From: CAVZRC01 sp963777695
GTDB taxonomy: Bacteria; Planctomycetota; Planctomycetia; Isosphaerales; Isosphaeraceae
Assembly: GCA_963777695.1 (NCBI GenBank)
Contig: CAVZRC010000001.1
Location: 2,604,001 to 2,668,000 of the forward strand
DNA length: 64,000 nucleotides
Reading direction: 5' to 3'
Shown: one piece after another, positions 57,358-64,000 of the stretch
Layout: every line of letters begins with the position of its first letter
Numbering within the stretch: the first letter of the stretch is position 1
The notes under the pieces: model-generated
Seen by the model: the letters and a program-made list of their open reading frames with translations, nothing else
What the model was told of the DNA's origin: nothing
Databases searched by the model: none
Made by a program: the position numbers and the translations under genes

Positions 57358-58242
57358 TCAGGCCCGCGGATGTGCTTCATGATAGATATCGAGGATTCGG
57401 TCTTGTGTGACGTGGGTGTAAATCTGCGTAGTGGTCAGATTGCGATGCCCGAGGAGTTCCTGCACGCTCCGGAGGTCGGCACCGCGATCCAGCAGGTGGG
57501 TCGCGAAGCTATGCCGGAGGGTGTGAGGACTGGCCGTGTCCACCAGGCCAGCTCGCAGCAAGTGGCCTTCCAGGAGACGACCCACGCTCCGTGCCGTCAG
57601 CCGGGTCCCTCGCTGGTTGAGGAACAAGGCGGGCTCTCGGGACGCTTTCGGCTGCCGGAGCGACATCCATCGCTCGAGCCATTCCACCGCCATCGCACCG
57701 ATCGGCGCGAGCCGCTCACGGCGCCCTTTGCCACGCACCCGTAACAACTCCTGCTCGTCATCGATGTCCTCCAGGTTCAAGGCCACCAGCTCCCCGACGC
57801 GTAGTCCACCCCCGTAGAGCGTCTCCAGCATGGCGCGATCCCGAATCCCCGCCGCCGTCTCCACCGGCACACCCTCCAGCAACGTGATGACCTCATCGAC
57901 CCGGAGTAGTCGAGGTAAACGCCTCGCCTGTTTTGGGTTACGAAGTCCGGCCGAGGGGTCCGAGGTCACCAGGCCCTCCCGACGAAGGTAGCGGAAGAAC
58001 GACCGCAGGCTCGCCAATCGTCGTGCCACCGTGCTCGCCGCATAACCCCGGCCCGTCAGCCAGGCCGAATAGCGCCGCAGCCGGATCGAATCGACCCCCG
58101 TCGGGTCCGCCGCCGCCCCCAGCACTTCGGCCAGATAGTTGCTATACAAGGCCAGATCGTCCTCGTAGGACCGCAGCGTATGCATGGATGCTTGCCGCTC
58201 GTTCTTCAGGTGGTTGATGAACGCGGCGACCGAATGATGCAT
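57358..58242 (-). CDS. xerC: Tyrosine recombinase XerC/XerD
   Basis: 294 residues from the ATG at 58242 (MHHSVAAFINHLKNERQ) with GGAG seven bases upstream. An N-terminal SAM-like DNA-binding domain is followed by the catalytic domain with Arg in YGGGLRVGELVALN, Lys in RGKGRRERLAPIG, HTLRHSFATHLLDRG, LLGHRNLTTTQ and nucleophile Tyr in IYTHV. Length and sequence suit the chromosomal dimer-resolution recombinases; whether it is XerC or XerD is not certain. No integrase cargo or att site lies nearby, so a housekeeping role is likely. Confidence 0.88.
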   Translation of the reverse strand: MHHSVAAFINHLKNERQASMHTLRSYEDDLALYSNYLAEVLGAAADPTGVDSIRLRRYSAWLTGRGYAASTVARRLASLRSFFRYLRREGLVTSDPSAGLRNPKQARRLPRLLRVDEVITLLEGVPVETAAGIRDRAMLETLYGGGLRVGELVALNLEDIDDEQELLRVRGKGRRERLAPIGAMAVEWLERWMSLRQPKASREPALFLNQRGTRLTARSVGRLLEGHLLRAGLVDTASPHTLRHSFATHLLDRGADLRSVQELLGHRNLTTTQIYTHVTQDRILDIYHEAHPRA

Positions 58243-59047
58243 CAGCCAACTCCGTGGATTCGAGACGGCCCTCGATCGTCGAGTGCGACCGATCGTTTGA
58301 TCCATCCGAGGATGCGGACCGACCTGTCCCTTGATAGCGATACCCTGTGGACGCTGTGTCTTCATCGGGTAGCCCCCACGAAGTCCTCCAAGGTTACCCG
58401 TGGTGCGACTCTTCCGATGGTTGATTCGTCGGATCAATTTTAGCAAGCCTTGGGCCGGCTTACGCATGGCCGCTACGGCGCCGGGCCCGGCGACTCATCG
58501 AAGAAATCGCGGCACGGCCGCGGGAAATGGCCGGGCGCGGTGCCTTCAGTACACCCAAAGGCGCGAGCGACTTGCAGGGTCGCGCCACCGGAGAGGCACG
58601 GATTCGGCCTGACTACCGATCATCTCCGGAACGGAGGAGACGATACCTCGACTGCACGATGCACCCGTCCGGGTCACGTTCCATTCGATCACGACAGATT
58701 TCGCATAGTTGGGCATACATAACGTACACCTAGGATGGGGAACGCGAGGCTCCCGGCGAGGATTGTCGTTCTTAACGGATCACGAGTGATTTTCTACCAT
58801 CCCGTCCGCTATAGCAATCGTGCCGCGGTGCAGAGGTGGGATTTCGTCTCGTTCCAAAATTGACTGATCTCGGCGATCGAATCATGGTGTTCGCCATATA
58901 ATGCACTGGACGCCTTGTCTTCCTGCGAGGATCGAGTGAGCACGTCGCCCCGACCCGGGCGGCCGCCATGCGCAACGGCCCATCTTGATCGCTCGGAGAT
59001 TTTCTCGATTTTTCACGGGTAGGGCTTTCCTTCGAGTGCCTCGGAGC
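58243..59047. other. Gap between Xer gene and tRNA
   Basis: About 800 bases without a convincing coding frame, RNA gene or repeat. The short open frames here have biased, low-complexity translations. The right end carries the tRNA promoter. Confidence 0.45.
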
Positions 59048-59053
59048 TATAAT
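59048..59053 (+). promoter_or_regulatory. Consensus -10 box (TATAAT) of the tRNA gene
   Basis: A perfect TATAAT ends five bases before the first base of the mature tRNA. CTTTCC, 17 bases upstream, is at best a weak -35. The predicted transcription start coincides with the tRNA 5' end. Confidence 0.6.
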
Positions 59054-59058
59054 CCCCT

Positions 59059-59131
59059 TGCGCCGTGGAGCAGCGGCTAGCTCGCCAGGCTCATAACCTG
59101 GAGGTCGTAGGTTCGATTCCTACCGGCGCAA
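59059..59131 (+). tRNA. tRNA-Met (CAT), initiator-like
   Basis: A complete cloverleaf: acceptor TGCGCCG/CGGCGCA, D-stem GAGC/GCTC, anticodon stem CCAGG/CCTGG with loop CTCATAA, variable AGGTC, T-arm GTAGG-TTCGATT-CCTAC, discriminator A. The D-arm (GAGCAGC...TAGCTCG) matches bacterial initiators. The 1:72 position is a weak U:A pair, and the anticodon stem has A:U, G:C, G:C rather than three G:C pairs. CCA is not encoded. Confidence 0.9.
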
Positions 59132-59155
59132 CTCAAAGTTTGCACAAAACTTAAC

Positions 59156-59192
59156 GTCCTCCGGAACTCGCATGGTTCCGGGGGACTTTTTG
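59156..59192 (+). terminator. Intrinsic terminator of the tRNA
   Basis: GTCCTCCGGAAC and GTTCCGGGGGAC form a 12-base-pair stem, one pair mismatched, followed by TTTTTG, 25 bases downstream of the tRNA. Confidence 0.85.
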
Positions 59193-59458
59193 TTGGCGGG
59201 GGGAGAAACCTCGTTTCTTCCTCTCCTCAATCACATCTCCCCTACGACGCTACACCCAGGATCCAACGAGGTGACCCTTTACGGATCCGATTCCTCGTCC
59301 GGACGGGGGAGGAGACTGTCTGGATTCCGTTCGACGAGAATGCCGTCGTTACGTTCGCGGCAAAGGTTGCGGCGGGGATGTCGCCGTGCTAAGCTTTCGC
59401 GGAAGTCGCTCGAGCAAGTCTTCACCAGGCCGACATCGAACCGCCGGACTCGACGCGC

Positions 59459-59921
59459 ATGGCCGAATTGTTCGCGAACGAAGGCGAGACGCTGACCCAC
59501 CGCCTTGTGCTCCCGCGTGACGCCAACCACCATGGGACACTCTATGCGGGCGTTCTCCTATCGTTGTCGCTCGAGGCCGGTTATGCGACGGCCTTCCGTG
59601 CCGCGGGGCTCAACGCCAACCTGGTCCTCAAGAGGGTCCTGGACCTCCGGTGTTATGAACCGGTCTCGATCGGCCGCGTGATCCAGATCCGGGGCCGCGA
59701 GATCCACCGGGCGCGCGCAGATCGTCGTCGGGCTCTGGGGAATCACCGAGGCCGATGCGACATCGCCCTGGATGGACGGCCTGATGCAGTTCGTTCAGGT
59801 GGACGCGACCGGAAGGCCCGAGCCGCTCGACAACGAGCCAGGAGATGAGCCGATCGCGCTCGCGGCCCCATGGTCCGCGCTTCGCGAACGCGCCCGGAAG
59901 CTCCTCCACATCCGTCATTGA
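59459..59921 (+). CDS. Acyl-CoA thioesterase (hotdog fold), frameshifted
   Basis: Starts at the ATG at 59459. The N-terminal hotdog segment HRLVLPRDANHHGTLYAG contains the helix-capping region of YciA-like thioesterases, followed by AGLNANLVLKRVLDLRCYEP and GRVIQIRGREIHRAR. In a GCGCGCGC run near 59715 the frame slips; the second frame gives QIVVGLWGITEADATSPW and VQVDATGRPEPLDNEPGDE to a TGA at 59921. Joined, it is about 154 residues. Function: hydrolysis of acyl-CoA; chain length unknown. Convergent with the Rrf2 gene. Confidence 0.75.
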
Positions 59922-59931
59922 TGGGACCGGT

Positions 59932-60381
59932 TCAGATCGTCCAGTCGCCGACATACGCGTTATTGCGTTCGCGGGTCTCGCGAATCAGGTCGGCGAAGGT
60001 CGTCTTGTCAACGACGTCGGAGATCGCCTGGCGGACCCGTCCCCAGAACGAGAAGAAATGGCAGCCTCCGGGGAACTCGCAGACCTTCGGACGCGTCTGG
60101 CTGACGCAATCGACGGGTGCAATCGGGCCGTCGATATGGCGCATGATCTCGCCCACGGTGAGCTGATCGGCGGGTCGAGCGAGCCGATAGCCGCCCTCGG
60201 CGCCCCGACGGCTCTGGACGAAGCCGCCTCCCTTGAGCTGGTTCAAGATCACTTCCAGGAAACGGATGGGGATCTGTTCCCTCTCGGCGATGTCGGCGAT
60301 CTTGAGCGGATCCGGACCCGGGTGGTCCGCCAGCGCATACACGGCCCGCAGCGCATAGTAACACTTCGACGACACGCTCAT
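59932..60381 (-). CDS. Rrf2-family transcriptional regulator with three cysteines
   Basis: 149 residues from an ATG at 60381 (MSVSSKCYYALRAVYALADH). The winged helix includes IADIAEREQIPIRFLEVILN and QSRRGAEGGYRLARPADQL. Cys92, Cys101 and Cys107 lie in the loop between DCVSQTRPKVCEF and PGGCHFF, where IscR, NsrR and RsrR hold an iron-sulfur cluster, so redox, iron or nitric-oxide sensing is likely. The cysteine spacing is not identical to that of IscR. No obvious target gene is adjacent. Confidence 0.88.
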   Translation of the reverse strand: MSVSSKCYYALRAVYALADHPGPDPLKIADIAEREQIPIRFLEVILNQLKGGGFVQSRRGAEGGYRLARPADQLTVGEIMRHIDGPIAPVDCVSQTRPKVCEFPGGCHFFSFWGRVRQAISDVVDKTTFADLIRETRERNNAYVGDWTI

Positions 60382-60548
60382 CAGCACCACCCCTCTGTTT
60401 GGCGTCCCAATGGAATCGTTACTATTTCGACCGGAGAAATCAAGACGCCAGTCGAGAGTGGGTGGCGGATCCGCCTCGAATGATAAGTCCGGCGGGAGTG
60501 GGCCGGCTGCTCCGGATGCCCCAGGCTCACTGTCCGAGAAGGGTCGTG

Positions 60549-60647
60549 TTCGGTCTTTTAGGGTGGGTGAAGCCCACCGAGAGGGCCCCGCGCCGCTGGG
60601 TTTAAACCACCCTACAACGGTCCGATCCAGCTTCCGGGACAGATTCT
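60549..60647. repeat. Nested palindromic repeat (GWVKPT type), copy 2
   Basis: Shares about 100 bases with the repeat at 49914-50012: TTCGGTCTT, the TAGGGTGGGTGAAGCCCACC arm, ACCACCCTACAACGGTC and ATCCAGCTTCCGGGAC. The right arm is eroded (GGGTTTAAACCACCC). Confidence 0.8.
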
Positions 60648-60672
60648 TAGAAAACCTGACCCTATGATCATG

Positions 60673-61038
60673 TCAGGAGTGCCCGGCGTCGCGCCAGCCC
60701 AGTTCCAAGGGGATGGCTTCCATGTCGGCCGGGACCGTGCCGATCGTCTCGCGGAGCCGTTTCGGCTCGGAGGCGATCAGGCCGCGCCGCGATGCGCAGG
60801 CCACGCAGAGCTTCTCGTCGGCGCGGTGCAGGAAGACCTCGCCGTCCAGGAGGCGGTGATAGTAGTCCTGGCCGGGAGCCCGGTTGTAGCAGAATTCGCG
60901 ATCGCTGCCGACTTTCACGAAGACGCGCCAGCCGGGTTCGGCGAGATACATCCGGCTCTGCGGCAAGTTCTGACTCTCCTCGTCGGACACTTCGGACGAG
61001 GCCCGTGTGTCGGCCAACGGGCTCGAATCGTATTTCAT
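60673..61038 (-). CDS. Hypothetical protein
   Basis: 121 residues from an ATG at 61038 that overlaps the HTTM gene stop (ATGA), with GGAGG about ten bases upstream. The N-terminal 30 residues are polar, then AEPGWRVFVKVGSDREFCYN and QDYYHRLLDGEVFLHRAD, followed by CVAC, possibly half of a metal site. No signal peptide and no recognised family. Translational coupling suggests it works with the HTTM protein. Confidence 0.6.
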   Translation of the reverse strand: MKYDSSPLADTRASSEVSDEESQNLPQSRMYLAEPGWRVFVKVGSDREFCYNRAPGQDYYHRLLDGEVFLHRADEKLCVACASRRGLIASEPKRLRETIGTVPADMEAIPLELGWRDAGHS

Positions 61039-62546
61039 GATCGTGGAGCCTCCTGCGAGTCTGCCGGGGCCGAAACCGGGTTGTGGGTGTTTGTATAGGT
61101 TACGTAGCCTCGGTGTCGAGCTACGCTCCGCGGCGTCCCATGGTGGATCGCACAGGTCTCGTCGGTGCACGGGACGTCGCGCGGTCGAGTGGCCGCAATA
61201 CGATTGTATACAATTCGGCCGATCGATGCGATCCCCGGGAGATGGGCAATGGCGGCGAATGGCGAGAACAGCGGCAAATGGGACCCGATCGACCGCACCG
61301 CGACGAATCCGGCCGCGATCCGGCCCGAGGCGGAGACCGCATGCATCGACTGCATACATGCCTCTCTCGTTAACCTGGGATCGACCGAACGCACGTCAAC
61401 GGCGGTCAGGTCGATCGGCTCGATCGTGTCTCCGGGATCCGCCGCGGTGACGAGCGCCATCGAGGCCCTGCACCGCGGGCAAGCCCCATCGAATAAGACC
61501 CGCAGCGCGGGCCGCTCCCGTCCTGTCGCCAGCCGTCGCAGCCACGTCGAGGACACGAACGCCAGGTTCGCCGTCAGCATGGCCAGCGAGAATTCGGTCA
61601 GGCCGGGGCTCATCAGGGCAATTCCCGCGTGCATCGCCACGACGCCGACCAGCACCAGCGGGCGTGCGATGGCGATCCAGATCAGGATCGGATAGAGCAA
61701 TTCCAGGGCCAATGAGGCGTGTGTCAGGAGGTTGATCGCCATGGGCCAGTCGGCCATCGGCGTGAAGTCGCCGACCACGAATTCGCCGGAGGTCATCGTC
61801 TTCCAGATGGCCGACCCATCCCACCACGATGGCCCCTGGAGCTTTCCCAGCGAGGCCATGGCGTAGATCGCCACGAGGTGGAGCTGAATCAGCCGCAAGG
61901 CCAGGTTGGCCGAGATGGTCGCGACGGGGACGCCGGGCTCCGCCGGCGAGACGGGCCGGCCCGAGACCTCTACGTCCGACCGCGACGGCAACGGCCCGCC
62001 CGAGGCGGCCGACCGCGATTGACGCCATCGCCTCAAGAAGCGGTCCAGCGAGACGGCCTGTCCGCTGGCCCCCGTCGCGGCGAGATAGAGGGTCAGCGGC
62101 GAGATCACCTGGTCGAAACCGAACAGAGCGATCGGCACCCGGCGCACGGTCGAGACCACGATCACCCACGCCAACACCGCGGTCCACCGACTGAATAGGC
62201 CGACGATGTACATTGCCAGGACGATCAGGCAGACGATCCAGGCGAGCCGAAGTCCCCCGTCGGGGACCAGGAACCAGAACGACCATGCCGTCGCGCGTTG
62301 CGCCATCCGGATCGCCGATGGCTCCGCCCAGCCGTCGGAGCCGAAGTAGTCCTGGAGATCGAGACCGAAGACGAGCAAGCTCCAGAACGCCAGGAGCCCG
62401 ATCGCCACGCGGATCAATCCCAGGGCTGTGGGATCCGCCGGGGTGAAGAAGAAGGCATCCCATCCCACGCGGACCGCATCCACGACCCTGGCCAGGTATC
62501 GCCCGGTCTCGCTCAGAAGGCGTCGCACGGGTAGTCTCCGATCCAT
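61035..62546 (-). CDS. HTTM membrane protein fused to DCC thiol-disulfide domain
   Basis: 503 residues from the ATG at 62546 (MDRRLPVRRLLSETGRYLAR). The N-terminal part carries the HTTM domain of vitamin K gamma-carboxylase-like proteins (DPTALGLIRVAIGLLAFWSL, FGLDLQDYFGSDGW, several helices, LQLHLVAIYAMASLGKLQGP with WWDGSAIWKTM). The C-terminal 150 residues are a DCC/DUF393 domain with LRVLFDGACPRCRASMALV, in which Asp-Gly-x-Cys-x-x-Cys is the redox motif. The preceding gene overlaps it by about 34 bases. Role unknown; the combination suggests a membrane redox enzyme. Confidence 0.85.
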   Translation of the reverse strand: MDRRLPVRRLLSETGRYLARVVDAVRVGWDAFFFTPADPTALGLIRVAIGLLAFWSLLVFGLDLQDYFGSDGWAEPSAIRMAQRATAWSFWFLVPDGGLRLAWIVCLIVLAMYIVGLFSRWTAVLAWVIVVSTVRRVPIALFGFDQVISPLTLYLAATGASGQAVSLDRFLRRWRQSRSAASGGPLPSRSDVEVSGRPVSPAEPGVPVATISANLALRLIQLHLVAIYAMASLGKLQGPSWWDGSAIWKTMTSGEFVVGDFTPMADWPMAINLLTHASLALELLYPILIWIAIARPLVLVGVVAMHAGIALMSPGLTEFSLAMLTANLAFVSSTWLRRLATGRERPALRVLFDGACPRCRASMALVTAADPGDTIEPIDLTAVDVRSVDPRLTREACMQSMHAVSASGRIAAGFVAVRSIGSHLPLFSPFAAIAHLPGIASIGRIVYNRIAATRPRDVPCTDETCAIHHGTPRSVARHRGYVTYTNTHNPVSAPADSQEAPRS

Positions 62547-63217
62547 TCGGGGATAGTAAACATCCGATCGCCGAAGAGGTCGAATCGGGACGCGCCGGGA
62601 CCATCCATCGCCTTGTGGACCTGCTCCGGGTCGGGGATCAAATGTTGCTGGACGTGCAGGGTCACGCTCCGGCATCCGGGCCGGGTATGACACAGATGTC
62701 GCGCATAGGCGCGAGCCAGTCGGCTCTGGCTGGCGCTCCCGGCGAACCGCCTTGCCTCCTGCACGTCGTTGAAGAGCGCGTTCGCAAGGGCCAACTGGCG
62801 CTGGTGCCGCATCCGAGGGCCCGCCACATCGCGCCCCGGCAGACGTACGGTCTCCTCCGCACGGCCGTCGTCGAAGTGGAGCGTGGCCGTCACGACCGGC
62901 GTCGGGGGCGGCTCGGCGTAGAATCGATACGAATAGCCCATGTCCATCAGGTCGAAGTAGGTCGCGAATCGCTCCATGATCGACCGCTCCAGCTCGGAGG
63001 ACGGCGGCACGCCCAGCGCCCCGGCCAGCACGGCACCGATGTGATAGATCAGCGCCAGGCTGACGACCACCCGCGCCCATCGCGGCCATCCGGCTCGCGT
63101 CGCAGCCGGTCGTCCCAGATCCGCACCGCCCTGAACCGGCTCGACGGCTCGCTGCGGCGCCGATACGCGACGCGGGCCCGCCCCTGGCTCGCCCTGACCT
63201 CGCGGCCTGCCCCTCAT
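62513..63217 (-). CDS. Single-pass membrane protein, partner of HTTM gene
   Basis: 234 residues from the ATG at 63217. A basic, Pro-rich N-terminus of about 45 residues precedes one membrane helix (ARVVVSLALIYHIGAVLAGA). The outer part has YFDLMDMGYSYRFYAEPPPT, VVTATLHFDDGRAEE and ARHLCHTRPGCRSVTLHVQQ with two cysteines, ending PEWIGDYPCDAF. No family name recognised, but such proteins regularly precede HTTM genes in planctomycetes. Possibly the substrate-binding partner. Confidence 0.65.
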   Translation of the reverse strand: MRGRPRGQGEPGAGPRRVSAPQRAVEPVQGGADLGRPAATRAGWPRWARVVVSLALIYHIGAVLAGALGVPPSSELERSIMERFATYFDLMDMGYSYRFYAEPPPTPVVTATLHFDDGRAEETVRLPGRDVAGPRMRHQRQLALANALFNDVQEARRFAGSASQSRLARAYARHLCHTRPGCRSVTLHVQQHLIPDPEQVHKAMDGPGASRFDLFGDRMFTIPEWIGDYPCDAF

Positions 63218-63692
63218 CGCACACCCCCGGGCTTGGAGATCGGTGTCACGGACTCACTCCCCAAGTCTTCTCGTCGGACCGAGCTGGACTCCGACTTCGG
63301 AACGACCGAGAAATCGCCGCGCGGAGCCATCCCGAATCGGTAGCATGACACGAATGCGACCGGTCCCAAGATACCCGCGGTAACGAATCGCGGCCAGAAT
63401 CCCCCTCGATCCGTCGGGGCGAGATATTCTCGCCATATTGCCCAGTCGCCGCCTTCTGGTTATTTTCACCATTTCTGCCGTTGAATATCGGGTATGATAG
63501 ACACTAGACTCTAGGGTGTCTGAGCAGAGAGTAGGAATTCGGGCGACTTGATGGGTCGAAGAGGGTGCGCGTGGACTTTCAGGTGACATGCGCCCTCTCA
63601 GGATGCCCAACCGTCATCGAGGTAGCACCAGGGTCGTGATCGGTGCCGGTCGCAGGTTGATCGATCTACCGGATTTTGCAACGGGGAGGGAA
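63218..63692. other. Gap before Cys-rich protein gene
   Basis: 475 bases without a convincing gene. A TATGAT at 63493-63498 could be a -10 box for the plus-strand gene, but no good -35 is present. GGGGAGGGAA just before 63693 is the ribosome-binding site. Confidence 0.4.
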
Positions 63693-64000
63693 ATGATGCA
63701 AGCAACACTGGTGATGCTGGTGGGGCTTAGCGGACTGGGCTGCCACAACAAGGGCTGCGATGTCGCCTACGTGCCGCCGAGCTATTCGAGCTGCTTCGCG
63801 AGCGCGTGCTACGCCAACTGGCCTTCGCCGCAGGTGACGCCCGGATGCTACAGCGGCTGCTATTCCAGCGGCTACAGTGGCTGTTACGGCGGTTGCTATG
63901 GCGGCGGATGCTACGGCTCATACTACGAGCCGGTCTCCTACGGCGGCAGTTGCTATGGGACGCTCGCCGGCAGCGGGTTCGGGTCGTGCTACGGCGGTAG
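63693..64000 (+). CDS. Cys/Tyr/Gly-rich secreted protein, partial
   Basis: Opens with two ATGs at 63693 and 63696 and runs off the right edge, giving about 102 residues. A short hydrophobic signal (ATLVMLVGLSGLGC) is followed by a repetitive region in which CYSGCY, CYGGCYGG and CYG units recur, together with SYYEPVSYGG. At least twelve cysteines are visible. Such proteins are common in planctomycetes and may be cross-linked wall or surface components, but no function is established. Confidence 0.6.
   Translation, partial: MMQATLVMLVGLSGLGCHNKGCDVAYVPPSYSSCFASACYANWPSPQVTPGCYSGCYSSGYSGCYGGCYGGGCYGSYYEPVSYGGSCYGTLAGSGFGSCYGG

Noticed and set aside
57358..58242. Integrase of a prophage or genomic island
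   Set aside because: No phage genes, attachment-site repeats or cargo are nearby, and the tRNA at 59059 is not flanked by a duplicated 3' end. The protein looks like a chromosomal Xer recombinase.

Overview
The window looks like the chromosome of a planctomycete, most likely of the Isosphaeraceae/Singulisphaera type. This is inferred from the high GC content, an exosortase cluster with a PEP-CTERM protein, a Cys/Tyr/Gly-rich secreted protein, short palindromic repeats whose translations give the familiar spurious peptides GWVKPT and NPKRERG, and many small Tat- or Sec-exported proteins of unknown role. No species can be named from the sequence alone.

Layout. Positions 1-19.2 kb are a minus-strand exopolysaccharide locus. 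In transcription order it holds an exosortase, a Wzc-type tyrosine kinase/copolymerase, an EpsI-like exosortase partner, a priming sugar transferase, a giant TPR protein, a PEP-CTERM protein, one GT2 and three GT4 glycosyltransferases, two multi-pass GT-C type proteins and the start of an O-antigen ligase-like protein. At 20.2-29.2 kb there is a secreted beta-helix protein and a partly decayed stress island (zinc alcohol dehydrogenase with a nonsense codon, CBS remnant, tandem UspA protein, P-type ATPase remnant, signal-peptidase homologue without its catalytic dyad, Mn catalase). At 29.3-34.1 kb lies an AKR-SDR-permease-ATPase-membrane fusion protein operon resembling DevBCA exporters. An IS1182-like element (34.4-36.05 kb) is followed by two secreted proteins, a TPR-sulfotransferase, an EfpL-type elongation factor and an MMPL transporter.

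The most interesting region is 47.2-51.3 kb. Four consecutive minus-strand genes encode a YukD-like ubiquitin fold protein, an E2 with canonical HPN and Cys spacing, a ThiF/E1 adenylating enzyme with a zinc ribbon, and a membrane-anchored JAB/JAMM isopeptidase with a complete metal motif. Together they form a full conjugation/deconjugation set. A Ste24-like M48 protease and an antitoxin-like protein lie directly downstream.

The right end (52-64 kb) holds an SDR, acetolactate synthase (ilvB), a degenerate NtrC-like regulator, a Xer recombinase, an initiator-like tRNA-Met, a thioesterase, an Rrf2 regulator, an HTTM-DCC protein with a membrane partner, and the start of a Cys-rich secreted protein.

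A general warning: about twenty apparent single-base frameshifts interrupt otherwise well conserved genes, often at short G/C or GCGC runs. This looks more like residual indel errors in the assembly than biology. Such genes are given here as whole spans with the lesion noted.
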